Positions 44,451 to 55,940 of a DNA stretch of 64,000 bases are shown piece by piece. The position numbers were made by a program, and so were the translations under genes. Every line of letters begins with the position of its first letter. Within the stretch, counting starts at the first letter, position 1. The stretch is from Parelaphostrongylus tenuis (Eukaryota > Nematoda > Chromadorea > Rhabditida > Metastrongylidae): positions 1 to 64,000 of the forward strand of contig JAHQIW010000789.1 of NCBI GenBank assembly GCA_019055375.1. The letters run 5' to 3'. The notes under the pieces are model-generated. The model saw only the letters and a list, made by a program, of their open reading frames with translations. It did not search any database and was not told where the DNA came from.

Positions 44451-44799
44451 AAGGCTAATAAAACTCTCAGAGGAACATTGTCGTTAAAAAGCGTCCATTT
44501 ATTACCGATAAGACTCCTGTGTGAATGATTTTGGCAAGATTAACGCTCATGCTGCCCAAATTTTTTCTTTCTTCAAAAAAAAAAAAACGAAATACTTGCG
44601 AAAAGGTTGATATTCCCAGCTGTTAATGGGCTTTTTCTCATATCTTCCTAATGTTTTTGTATTCAATAGATAGCTTAGAAATTTCCAACTCTAATACTGT
44701 ACTTGTTGTATGAAAATATTCCCACAGTGCTTTCTAATGACTAAAATAAAGGATGTTTTACAATCGCAATCCAATTTTTCTAATTGAAAGTTAATTTTT

Positions 44800-45990
44800 T
44801 GGGATTATACAGTTAGATTTCGATTCTTATAGACTCTTGGGCTAGAAAAAACCTAATTCACCATTGCAAAAGCTTTTATAGACGTACTTATAAAGAAAAT
44901 ATCGCTCAACTGTCTTGCAAATTCTATTTTTGGAAGTAACTTCCGTCCATGCAGCCGTATTTCAAGGATTGTGCTCGTGAGCTTTCGGTTTTTACTACAA
45001 GGAACACATTCCACTAGATTATCAATTCACTCGATAGCCGAAATCAAGAAAATTTGAGAGGTATATTTTGTTTCTCAAATGCATATTTGAGGATTTCCTG
45101 CCGGATAAAGTTTTTCTATAAACAGTTAATGACCATTCGATAGTGTAAATGTCAACAATCTAGAGGCGTAGTTTGTTTTTAAGAGTACTTCCTAGAGAGC
45201 TGCAGTCAGAAGAATATTGGTTTTCGCACTCCAAAGGGTGGGATTTCGCGGCATTGGCCCCAAATAACAGTGCATTTAGCAACATATTAACTAACTGCGA
45301 AACGTAATCTCCGTTTGACTGCCACAGTACAATAAAGAGTTGTCTTTAAGAACAATATTCATATGGAAATGGTTGAGATTCAAGCTATCGAAAAAGTATT
45401 AAAAGTCTGGCAAGAAAAACTTTGTTGGGCGAGAAATTCTTGAGTGCAAAAGATATCTTTATTTCTAGTGTTAAAGCGCTTTGAGGAAGCCGTTTCAAAA
45501 ATAAAGCATGTCATCAAAATTTTCGAAAACTGCGCTATTGGATGCATATTAAAACTCTAAAAAAATCAGAAAACGCGTTCCTCCCAAGAGGTCAAAACAG
45601 GATGCGTTCATCAAAAACGGTCCAAACTTGCGAAATCTAGTCTGCTTTTGACTGCTACAACACTTCAAAAAGTCCTTTCCAGAAAACGAGTACATCTTTG
45701 ATATTGCTATGAATGGCTTTATCTAATGGTTATTAACTGCTTATAAAAAAACTTTATCCGGCCAGAAATACTTGTAAGTGAAACAAAATATTCTTTCAAC
45801 TGGATACAGCGTGCAAAACAGGCCGTTCAAAGAACAACATGCGTCGCTCAGGTTTACTTAATTTTAGCTATCTTATAACTATTGAAACATTTTACAAAGA
45901 CGAAAAATACTTTTTTTAACAACGGGCTCAAAGATGATGGAGGTAACGGGAAGGTATCGCTGCACCTTCAACTCTTCTTCACATGCCACA
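44800..45990. repeat. RS satellite-like repeat, several decayed units
   Basis: Repeated landmarks on both strands: ACTCGATAGCCGAAATCAAG near 45030, CCATTCGATAGTG near 45132, CAAGCTATCGAAAAAGTAT near 45374, GAGTGCAAAAGATATCTTTA near 45433 and TTTTGACTGCTACAACACTT near 45650. Units are too diverged to count by eye. Confidence 0.5.
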
Positions 45991-47019
45991 ACTATGAAAA
46001 AAAACTGAAACAAAATTACGCATCCATCTGAGAAATGGGAATCTAAAGCGCAGTGTTAATCAAAAGAAATTACTGAGAAGTTTCGATGAAGTGGGATCGT
46101 ATGCAATAAGGAGCACTATGAGGAACTATTGAGTAATTTCCAACCAGTGTGATAAATTTGTGTTTAATGCAATAAAGTATGTGAAAAATGAAGGGAATAA
46201 AGATAAATTTGATTGAATTGTAAGTAAAAATAAAATGTTATAGATATGTTCGACAAAGGTTTTAATTATAGTATATATGGTGGGTTTTCCATAGAAAATG
46301 TGGAGCATATACTCTCTATCTCTATATACTCTCTCTATATACAGCTAAATAATCATAGAACACCAATACAAGATGAAAATATCCAGCGCTAGTTGTGAAA
46401 GGCGTCATTGAGTGCTGTTGTAATGAAAGGGTGAGCTTTTGCGCTTTATTAGTCCTGAATACAATCGTTCCAGTTTTATTGGATTTTTGAATGCCTATTT
46501 TGCCTACTTTTCCATTTCTTTTTACTTTTGTTCATATTTTATAATATTAAATGATCTACTTTTCCACTTATTTTGCCTTTCCTTTACTCCGTGGTAGAAT
46601 TTAACTGTTGTGATCGTTCGGTCAGAATCAAATATCTTCTTTAGACCTCCTCATCACACTGAAACGAAAAGTTATCATAACCATCTCCTTGCTCAAACAT
46701 CGCTCAGAATATTTTCATTTGTTCAGCGCTTTTCTTCTTATCTGCAAGTCGTTTGGACTGTATCTGATTCTTTTCATCTCAGTTGATAATATTGTGGTAA
46801 AGAAATGCTTACTTTCATAAAAAAAGAGCGCTCACTACGCTTCCTATTGACCTCATTGCTGCCATTTGTTTTTTCTTTCTTCTTCCATTTATCATGGTTA
46901 ATCAGCTTTCATGTCTTCAAATGACAAACAGTTGTTGAATGGCTGATGTTCAATTCATCTATACGCTCTGACCCTTAGGGAATCAGTTTTAATTCTCAAT
47001 TTGTAGCGACCGTCATCAG
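45991..47019. other. No gene recognised
   Basis: AT-rich, with a short ATACTCTCTCT repeat near 46308-46340. No coding signal. Confidence 0.3.
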
Positions 47020-47659
47020 CTGCTAATGGTCGAACACGAATATTCAATTTTGGATAAATACTCCGTTACGAAATCTATGGACGCCATATAAAAAAAGATA
47101 AGATTTGCATTAATTGTTGAGCAAATTTAAGAGATTTAAAATCGAATATAATTTGATTGAATATTTCAAATTTTTCAGAGGTTTGGTATGGCATCCATAC
47201 TGGTAGAGGTACATTTCAAAGTTTTCGCAAGCCTCGGGTGATCTAAAGCTATGTGCTGGTGAAGAGGCGTGCGAGAATGCCAAACGTATCCACCACCTAA
47301 GATGCCCTATTAGACTGTGAGAGGCTCAAAGTATTCTATCAAAATATATTGAATTTTTGAGCGAGTCTCAGAATAGTCGACTGAAAGATTTGAAATAATT
47401 GAAAACGACGTTATAGGTAAAGGATTGCATGGGAAGTAAGTACCGTCAACTGCATACAAATATTATGCATGAAATGAGTTCTGATTAATGAACATCTACA
47501 GCGCATATAGATGATAAAACTTTGAAATTTATTTGCAAATTTTCTAACAAAAAACGACCCACTATTTCGGCAGTCTGATTCATAATTTACGTAATAATAC
47601 TGCAAGGGAGATTATTAGTCATAGGTGAGCAGAGTTTTACCTATACCGACTGTCTATTA

Positions 47660-48081
47660 ACCTCGGCATGCTTCAATATAATTACTGATTTTCTTCTTTG
47701 AGCAAAACACGAGGTGTTACAATAAACTTTATTCACAGCTGACGTTTCGGCGGTTCGCCTTCTTCAGAGCCTGGAAAGGTCAATTGTCCGCTGTCCAATC
47801 AGTCAAACACCTCCATTACTCCTTTAGAAAAAAAAATAACCAGACCTAGATTTCAATCGCATCAAGCGCAAAATCAACTCTCAACATACCCACCGCTTTT
47901 TATATGTGTTCCACTGAATGATCCAAGTGGAGACCACCGCAAGGAGATCACATAGGCTCGTAATGCACCTAAACCATCAAATTAGCAGTCTTATACACTG
48001 ACTAAAATCACGTGTGATTACAAGGCAGTCCTCCCTGCGGTTCATAGTTGGATTGGTGGTATTAATCCAAAGTGCTTCAAG
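47660..48081 (-). mobile_element. Penelope-like family A fragment, left palindrome arm
   Basis: 3' repeat with hammerhead-like motif (47734-47773), then the end of the GIY-YIG frame up to 48081. No RT remains. Confidence 0.8.
47734..47773 (-). ncRNA. Minimal hammerhead-like motif (PLE A)
   Basis: GGCT, CTGAAGA, stem II GGC/GCC (loop GAACC), GAAAC, GTC, AGCTG. Core and stem I AGCT/GGCT (one G-T pair) are intact. Confidence 0.68.
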
Positions 48082-48620
48082 AAACGAAAGAAGCACGACG
48101 GAGTTGATTTTGATTTCGAAGTCACCATCCTGGCGCAGGAGCAGAAAACATCAGCGCGAAAGATCTCGGAAGCGTTTTGGATAAATGCGACCAATCCAAC
48201 CATAAATCGCAGGGAGGAATGCCTTGATATCACTCGTGATTGGAGTCAGTATATAAGACTGTTGTTTTGATGGGTTAGGTGCATTACGAACCTATGTGAT
48301 TTCCTTCCGGTGATCTCCACTTGGATCATTCAGTGGAACACATATAAAAAGCGGTGGGGATGTTGAGAGTTGATTTTGCGCTTGATGCGATTGAAATCTA
48401 GGTCTGGTGATTTTTTCTAAAGGAGTAATGGAGGTGTTTGACTGATCGGACTGCGGACAATTTGACTTTCCAGGCTCTGAAGAAGACGAACCGCCGAAAC
48501 GTCAGCTGTGAATAAAGTTTATTGTAACACCTCGTGTTTTGCTCAAAGAAGAAAATCAGTAATTATATTGAAGCATGCCGAGGTTAATAGACAGTCGGTC
48601 TTGGGAATATTCATTAATAT
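48082..48620 (+). mobile_element. Penelope-like family A fragment, right palindrome arm
   Basis: It begins with the endonuclease C-terminal part (HDGVDFDFEVTILAQEQKTS, then EAFWINATNPTINRREEC on the plus strand). It continues through the 3' repeat and hammerhead-like motif (48470-48510), and ends with TTAATAGACAGTCGGTCTTG. Confidence 0.8.
48470..48510 (+). ncRNA. Minimal hammerhead-like motif (PLE A)
   Basis: AGGCT, CTGAAGA, AGACGAACCGCC (stem II with one mismatch), GAAAC, GTC, AGCTG. Confidence 0.65.
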
Positions 48621-49247
48621 AGGTAAAACTCTGCTCACCTATGACTAATAATCTCCCTTGCAGTATTATTACGTGGATTATGAATCAGACTGCCGAAATA
48701 GTGGGTCGTTTTTTTGTTAGAAAATTTGCAAATAAATTTCAAAGTTTTATCATCTATATGCGCTGTAGATGTTCATTAATCAGAACTCATTTCATGCATA
48801 ATAATTTGTATGCGGTTGACGGTACTTACTTCCCATGCAATCCTTTACCTATAACGTCGTTTTCAATTATTTCAAATCTTTCAGTCGACTATTCTGAGAC
48901 TCGCTCAAAAATTCAATATATTTTGATAGAATACTTTGAGCCTCTCACAGTCTAATAGGGCATCTTAGGTGGTGGACGTACGTTTGGCATTCTCGCACGC
49001 CTCTTCACCAGCACATAGCTTTAGATCACCCGAGGCTTGCGAAAACTTTGAAATGTACCTCTACCAGTATAGATGCCATACCAAACCTCTGAAAAATTTG
49101 AAATATTCAATCAAATTATATTCGATTTTAAATCTTCTTAAATTTGCTCAACAATTAATGCAAATCTTATCTTTTTTTTTTATATGGCGTCCATAGATTT
49201 CGTGGCGGAGTATTTATCCAAAATTGAATATTTCGTGTTCGACCATT

Positions 49248-49990
49248 ACTTCTCCTTTGTCTTCCATCTGAGCACCATTGTGGAACTCCTATTCTGCATG
49301 GCCCCTTAATCAGCTCCCCTTTGTTGAATTGTTCTCACAACACACTTACTCTCTTTGCAGTTCGCGGTAAAGTTTGTAATAAACTCAATGTAGTAGACTC
49401 CACTTGGAGAAGACTGGTACATCTGTCGTTAGCGTAGGAGTTCCTTCCTTCATTGTCAATTAGTTTCGCCATATTATCAGAAGCTCAATGGTCACATTCT
49501 TAATGTAATGAAAAACTGCATCACTGGATGTTTACACATTATATAGAATATACAGTGACTGAAATATCGAATGCGGAATCACCATATTGTATTACGTGAC
49601 ACAATATTCGCTCCAAATCACTATCGAGGAGTCACCATAACGAATTTGAAAGTCTTCACATCAATTGCAGTCGGCCCTCCTTAACGATATCTCAATAACT
49701 ACTGGGTCTTCTCATATGTTTAGGCATCAGAGCAGTAAACATCAGATTCATTAGCCAGAAGTGATTAACATCGCTTAGCAACTCTATTCAAAGCAATCTC
49801 AGAGAGAGTGATAGGACCTACGGTAAGGACGATACTTGGGTAGCACCGCCTAAGTTCAAAGTTTTGCATGTCATCCAGTATTCTCGCATTATGGAGTTCT
49901 TCCATCCGTCTACATGTGCTGTTTCTCCTACGCATTACGACTAAAGCTATCTTTCAGACAAATAGTAATTACTTCTGATAGATTGATTGA
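49248..49990. other. No gene recognised
   Basis: No coding or repeat signature seen. Confidence 0.3.
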
Positions 49991-50285
49991 GAAAGGTATG
50001 ATATACTAACGAACCAGCTAAGAGCAATCGAATGTACAACACTGCGTGTATAGTAATAATTTCACCTGACATACGGTGTAAAATGTTCGTCGTCGCCTAC
50101 TCTCACACCTAATATAAGGGATTGACGCCCCGAAAGAATTGGCTAGAGACGAAGGGTACTGCCCGACTGATGAGACCGTCAAGGTCGAAACACGTGTATC
50201 GAGTTCTATAAGTTAGCCCATTTAACGACCAAATGTAATGTTGACTCAAATAATAACTGCGAGATATGTTGAAATTATCATCTGT
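49991..50285 (+). mobile_element. RZ ribozyme element, well preserved
   Basis: Plus orientation. The internal segment (GTACAACACTGCGTGTATAG, then a GACATACGGTGTAAAATG tract and TCGTCGTCGCC) matches 55690-55760. Next come the hammerhead, TTCTATAAGTTAGCCC and the end tract ACTCAAATAATAACTGCGAG. There is no open frame. Length is about 290 bases, in the range described for animal retrozymes. Confidence 0.7.
50161..50206 (+). ncRNA. Hammerhead ribozyme, most canonical copy (RZ)
   Basis: Stem I GCCCGA / TCGAGT (five of six pairs, counting one G-T). Core CTGATGA. Stem II GACC/GGTC with loop GTCAA. GAAA. Stem III from the palindrome ACACGTGT (two pairs plus ACGT loop, or an intermolecular duplex). 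Cleavage triplet GTA. Every invariant hammerhead base is present, so self-cleavage is plausible, perhaps best as a dimer. Confidence 0.85.
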
Positions 50286-50919
50286 TGTCGAAAAACCGGC
50301 TTCGCGAGTTGATGTGAGAAGAAAAAGCACATCTAAATGAATGGAAGACCGCCAATATGATCTTGATAGTATAATTTCGTCGTATACCAAATTAACGTAC
50401 GATCTTCACTGATTTAGGATTGCATTAGTACTATATTCTTTCGGCGGAAGTACAGCTTCGGGCATTAGATGTGAAAAGAAATAGCACATATAGACGTATA
50501 GAAGAACGCTAATATCTAAAAACGCGGGGAGATAAACAAAAGTTATGGCGAAAGGAGGTCAACAGGTGTAATAGGACCAACATTTCACCTTCACCGGAGC
50601 GCGTGCTAACCACTTCATAATCGAGACTCCTGCTTCGCTATCACCCTTTTCGCAATACAAGATATTGAAGCTGTCAGCAATCAACGTCAACGGGTTTCGT
50701 CAGCTACTCATTTCCGTTTGAGATACAATGTTTTGCTAAAAGAATCTTAAGTTATAAGCCAATATGATTTTATCTAAACGTTAACGTTGCAAGCAAAAAT
50801 AGCGTGCAACCTTTGTTGACCAAGTAATTGGTCTAACTCGCAGATGTTTTTTTGTCGAATGTGATGTTTTATCAAAATCGTTAACACGAGATATGATTGC
50901 GGTGATGTGCAGGTTTTTA

Positions 50920-51330
50920 ACACCACTTGCTGCCCAATAGCCAACTCTCTCCATGTTCTATAAATGCAACTATCTAAAGATTGAGAAGTTCAAACACTAG
51001 TTTAAAAGAGCCGTCATTTGCTGATTCCAAGCTGTACATGTTTATTTCTCTTTAGTAATTCATAAATAGCTCCCGATTGAGCAATGCCAAGACAGTCAGC
51101 ACGTCTGCGTAAAGGCTGTAGAGTCGAAAGACTGTTACGAACGCATTCGTCTACTTATAGAGCAAGAGTGCTTAATTTGCCCAACTATTAAAATGGTGGA
51201 TGATCACAGGATCACGATCATAGCGCTTGTGAAGCGGTGGCTACAGGACAGGTACGGCGGCGAAACGGGTAGGCATTCTGAGGCCGTATGATTGAACACT
51301 TAGTCGGCAAGCTTGAGTCAACGGGGATGA
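50920..51330. mobile_element. Penelope-like remnants, head-to-head
   Basis: 50930-51160 matches the minus-strand RT region 12650-12860 in order (ATTGAGAAGTTCAAACACTA, CTGTACATGTTTA, GTCGAAAGACT). 51250-51320 reads on the plus strand as a GIY-YIG core (GGCGAAACGGGTAGGC, then GATTGAACACTTAGTCGGCA). The two fragments therefore point away from each other, as in the better preserved pairs. Confidence 0.6.
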
Positions 51331-51389
51331 ATCGAATGCACGAAGTAATGGGACCTGCGTAGCAAAAACAAACTATGGTGTAGGTTGCA

Positions 51390-51610
51390 TATTGTTGAGT
51401 GAGAGTAAAGTACGTGTAGTCAGCATTGTATAAATGCCCATAACAGACCGCATAACGCAAGTGAGTGAACCACAAGGCACCGTGTAAACGACGAAACTAA
51501 AAAGCCGAAAGACGTGTATTGCATTGTACAAGTGTCCATAACAGATCACGTGTATGTCCATAAAGCAACTAGAGTACTGAATTTGAACGCGGTCCACTCG
51601 AAACGAATGT
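51390..51610 (+). mobile_element. RZ-like tandem remnants
   Basis: Two decayed copies of the RZ terminal tract follow each other (ACGTGTAGTCAGCATTGTAT and ACGTGTATTGCATTGTACAA, each followed by ACAGAC/ACAGATC). They end with GAATTTGAACGCGGTCCACT, the flank typical of RZ copies. CGAAAGACGTGTATTGC is a worn hammerhead 3' half. Confidence 0.5.
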
Positions 51611-53625
51611 ATGCATAGACATGAAATCATCGCTTTATACTTGCTCATTTTGTCGCAAAACTTTTTTTTTCACGTCTTTTCATTCATATTGCAAAATAAT
51701 TGTCTACAAAGTGGCGCCGCTTGGCTAATTTCGACTACAGCCAAGTTTCAACGTAGTGGCTTTATAGTCATCTCGCCTAATGAATATTTGACTACTCCTT
51801 GCCACAAAGAAATTCGTTAAAAGGTAATATACCGGCATCGTTGCTGAAATGATAACTTGATAGTAATGAAGTTTTCTCTGGAAATTTTGCTTTGCTAGAG
51901 TAAGGAAAGTGCAGGTGGAATGTTGTGGGGAGCTTTCCGGCGATCAGTGATATCGAAAACGAGAAACTAAGCTGCTCAATCATTTTTATTCACGCGCATA
52001 AAATAGCCTATCAAGGAACTGATTCAGCAGCGCCGATTATGTTTTCCTTGTTATGTGCGAGCAATAATTTGTTAAAAATCTATGTAAGAAAATTCTTCCT
52101 GCATTGGAGTTGATTAGAAGCCTTAGTCATTTGATTACTACCGTAAGGCAAAACGTATAGTGGTAAAGATGCTTATGAGAAAACTTTCCATACTCATTCT
52201 CGGAAGTCATCTTTCTGAGCAGTTTTGCAATCCTAACACAAATGGCCGCTCGGTAGACAATAGCTTTCAAAGACTCAGTCATCCTCCGCACATGAAGGGT
52301 GTCGACTTTGTTGTTATAGATATGATTTGAATCATGAACAGCAATGGTTAATCACTGTGAGCCCCACCTCAAGTAGCTGTATCTGATAATTCAAGTAACA
52401 CGATTGAATAACAAAATTTTAGGAACAAATCCTATCTGAACAGTGACAGAACACTTTGCATGAAACAAGAGTTGATTTTTATAAGCAGAAAAAAGCAAAG
52501 TATTACAATTAAAACTAAAAGATTCAAACGTTAAAAAAGGACAGACTTCATTAGAAATACAATTTTTTGTTCATTTTTCTAAGAAAAATTTTTATTTACT
52601 AGGTAATGTGATATTTCCGGCAATGTCATTGAATAATGATCGAGTCAATTTGATATGAAAATCGGGGATAGCCGTACTAAGGCTTTTCAGAACGAGGAAC
52701 TATGGCCGATCATTCATAGATTCGTACCAATCTTCGGACGTTTGTCAGAATTGGTACGCACGAAACGTATTCATACAAACAGATGTGATTATATTGAACA
52801 ACATCGCTACAAGTCTTCTGTCCGTGTCTTATACAATTTTTAATCACAAAAATCATTGTTTCGTTATCAGGTTACCCGATGCCAATTTTTGTTTTCTGTG
52901 CACGCAAGAGAGAAATAGAGAGATACAGACAACACTTTATAAACATCTGTTCTTTTTAGACACTTGGAGCGCTTAAAGAGGTAATGAAAGAGAAAGCAAC
53001 CTATTGTCACCTCGATCGCCTGTATATCTCCTTACTTCAACAGTTAAAGTGAACTTTCAGCGGAATTAGAAAGAACAACATAAGCTACCACTAAACCATA
53101 ACACCATTACTGGTTGTTTTTTGAGGAGCTTTTAGTGCTGTATCTGAATCCTTCAATGAATTTCCGTGTTGCATTTGTCTTGGTCATTACACTGCCTTCA
53201 TCAGCGAAATTTGAAGAAGCTGGATATTTGCGGCTTTTGCTGTTGAGATTGCGGGTGAAACTAGTGTTTGGCTTCTTCAATTGGCAACATGGTTCTATAG
53301 CGTTTATGTGTAAATGTGCACAATATGACGACGGCGTTACGCCCACTTCAAAATCGCTCAGATGTGGGAAAATGGTATTCTATACCGTGCACCTCTATAA
53401 AGGTGGTCTGTTGCATCACAGAAATTGTTATATTCGCTGAATTCCTTCACAAGCAACCACTCACATTTATCTCCCAGCATTAAAGACTTGGCGGCCATTT
53501 AATCTCATTAACTAATCTTCACATGCTTTAAAACAACGAGCTCGTGTCTTCTGCTGTGATTGCCAATAAGTGTTGCCTTCCAAATTTTTAGGTTAGTCTG
53601 CTAAAAGTGACTAGTCTGTGACAAC
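51611..53625. other. No gene recognised
   Basis: A 108-codon plus-strand frame at 53114-53440 and an overlapping antisense frame have no recognisable motif. Nothing else seen. Confidence 0.3.
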
Positions 53626-55080
53626 ATGACGAATGTTTCAACACCTCCTCTCCTGATCGTCCTCCTGACTATCACTGAAGTGTTGGGATGTGGGACACTT
53701 CCGGGTGGACCAGGTATTAGATAGAAAATACTTTTGTAATGTGAACATCTATGATTTAAGGATGTAATTGTGCTGCTTTACTTGGTTTATATCAGTTTCA
53801 TTATATCACGACTCGAAATCATCGTAAATCAAAGGGCGACGTCTCCACTAAAACAGTTTAGGTTTCTTTCATTAGTGGTCAAGCCAAATTGATCTGATTA
53901 CATTATCTTGAGTTGGATAGTTGAGCGTACTAGTAGCTCATGATAGATTTTGACTTGATTCTTACTTTAACGATTATTTCGTTCTTTTGAACAAAAATGG
54001 TTAATGTAAATCAAGTGACATACATCAGGCTCAATTCAGTCGCCGAGAATGTCTGCCAAGGAGAGAGGTTACCTCCTCACTTTTTCAAATATCATGCTTC
54101 TTTAGTGCTTATATATCCGTGCGATTACCATTTCTTTGTTCAACGGGGTTCACTGCAATCAAGCTTTTAGTGTTGAGTTGACAATTTAAGTCAATATTGA
54201 GGTTTTAAAATCTTGAATTCAGCTGCGATGAGGATGTGGAGATTTAACGTTACCGGCTTCAGCTTGCCAGTGCCAATGGCGTTTTCTACTGCAGCAGAGA
54301 CACGGGTACAGGCTCCTGGCATTTCACCAAATTTGAATGCAGCAGAAGTACTCGTAAAACGTCTTGTGATACAAAGGGTGATCTCATAGTTTCTAGAAAG
54401 TACGTCTTTTCGAGCAAAAGACGTCAGTCGATACCACCAGCCACGGCGCACGTGCGGCGAGCAGTCCGTCGTGCTATCTGGATAGTGAAGTTGACCAATG
54501 GGAATGAGGTTAGTGGCTTGATCTCCTCCTAAGACGCTTCACAGCAGATTCTTAGCGTTATTTTTTGTGCACTAGCCAGACCTCTTCAGTCCAATATGCG
54601 CTACAACACCATATTGCACATATTTCTATTGTAAAACCGTGACACAAACAATGAAATAATGTATTCATCACCATTTATTCAACAATCTGCAACATATAAC
54701 AAAACTCATAGGCGCCCTACGATTTGTTAAGACGATACACATGAGATAATATATTTATGCATGACATACATACATTTAAGCTAACAACAAAAATTCAATT
54801 CAAGTAATACAAACACTAGGTTACAAGTCATTGCAAATACAGTAGGTTTTATGTATAATCTGATAACATATCTTGAGGCTTTCATGAGGTCTGATAAGGC
54901 ACTTATACAGTGCTGAGCACGTGTTTCGCCATCACAGCCTCATCAGTAGCACGGTGCCCTTCGGTTCAGCCAATCCCTTACAGAAAATTTATCTCCACTT
55001 TTGAAAGAATTGGCACCGAAATATTTCACATCACCGCATGTCAGGTAGAAAAATCCCCAACATGTGCGACCATCAGATCA

Positions 55081-55497
55081 TCATTCATGGCTGGTAAAAC
55101 AAATCCTACCTTCACATTCGAGTTCAAAACAATATATAATATGACAACATATACGCAATGAATCTTCAAGAACATCCATTTCTTGTGCACGAACAGCAAC
55201 TATGTAGTATCGTATCGCTGGGGCAGCAAGTTTGATGTGCGGAGTTACAACATTCCGACCAGAATGTGTTTTACACTGATTGCACCTAAAAATGTTTTTA
55301 GCATAATCTTGAGCATACTGAGAGCCTTCACTGAACGACAACTTTGAACAGCACTCAACGCAACGGTGACGTTGTTCACATGGCACCATTTTGAGAATGC
55401 GGCTAGTAATACACTCGTCGGGAGAATGCGAAAAAAGTTGGATATGCGCTTTTATCATATCTTTTGTTTCGAGTGTTTTCTTAAGACCACAGCTCAA
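55081..55497 (-). CDS. Unclassified Cys-rich open frame inside intron 2 of copy R
   Basis: A 138-codon uninterrupted minus-strand frame. It has two Cys clusters, PCEQRHRCVECC and FRCNQCK, a spacing that could bind zinc. The first 15-20 codons are read from the RZ flank sequence (CTTAAGAAAACACTCGAAAC in reverse), so the ATG may have been supplied by the repeat. No known domain recognised and no splice sites tied to it. It is longer than most chance frames in this window. It could be a captured exon or transposon piece. Confidence 0.3.
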   Translation of the reverse strand: MSCGLKKTLETKDMIKAHIQLFSHSPDECITSRILKMVPCEQRHRCVECCSKLSFSEGSQYAQDYAKNIFRCNQCKTHSGRNVVTPHIKLAAPAIRYYIVAVRAQEMDVLEDSLRICCHIIYCFELECEGRICFTSHE

Positions 55498-55655
55498 ATT
55501 TCAATATGCCTGGTATTCATTATTTGAGCCACGCATGTCAGTGGTCTGTTAATGAGGGCTGACTTATAGAGCTAGACATGCGTGGCTCAAATAATGATTA
55601 CCAGGCATATTGAAATTTGAGCTGTAGTCTTAAGAAAACACTCGAAACAAAAGAT
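55455..55655. repeat. Palindrome of RZ terminal tracts
   Basis: CATATCTTTTGTTTCGAGTG near 55455 and its reverse near 55636-55655 bound two inverted copies of the RZ end (TTGAGCCACGCATGTCAGTG and CATGCGTGGCTCAAATAATG). The centre is near 55556. A complete plus-orientation RZ copy follows. Confidence 0.75.
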
Positions 55656-55940
55656 ATGATATATTGAATATACTAGCCACGAGCATTCGAGTGTACAACA
55701 CTCTGTGTTTGGTGAGTTTTTTTACCGGACATAGAGTGTAAATCGTATGTCGTCGCTAACTCTTATTGTGGGGACTGGAGCACCCACAGAGATTAGAAAA
55801 AAGACGAGAGAGGGCAACTGCCCGACTGACGAGATCGCAAGATCGAAAAACGTGTATCGGGCTCTATAAGTCAGCCCTCATTAACAGACCACTGACATGC
55901 GTTGCTCAAATAATAATTACCAGGCATATGCGCTTTTAGA
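55656..55940 (+). mobile_element. RZ ribozyme element, well preserved
   Basis: Plus orientation, about 285 bases: internal segment with GTACAACACTCTGTGTTTGG and CGTATGTCGTCGCTAACTCT, then the hammerhead, CTCTATAAGTCAGCCCTCAT, and the end tract TTGCTCAAATAATAATTACC. No coding. It directly follows an inverted pair of RZ ends. Confidence 0.75.
55820..55862 (+). ncRNA. Hammerhead ribozyme (RZ)
   Basis: Stem I GCCCGA / TCGGGC, six perfect pairs. CTGACGA. Stem II GATC/GATC with a GCAA tetraloop, four perfect pairs. GAAA. AACGTGTA, where the first C of the stem III palindrome has become A. Cleavage triplet GTA. Core and stems I and II are perfect; stem III is weakened by one mismatch. Confidence 0.85.

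Larger units (their letters stand above)
47020..49247. repeat. 2.2-kb palindrome with Penelope copies at its centre
   Basis: The left arm (47020-48081) and right arm (about 48165-49247) are reverse complements with few differences; the unpaired centre is about 85 bases. The outer 650 bases of each arm are non-transposon sequence; the inner parts are family A Penelope-like copies. The right arm has about 20 extra bases at the Penelope 3' end (near 48600-48620). Two mirror-image open frames (47411-47605 minus, 48641-48955 plus) are the same sequence in each arm. Confidence 0.85.
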
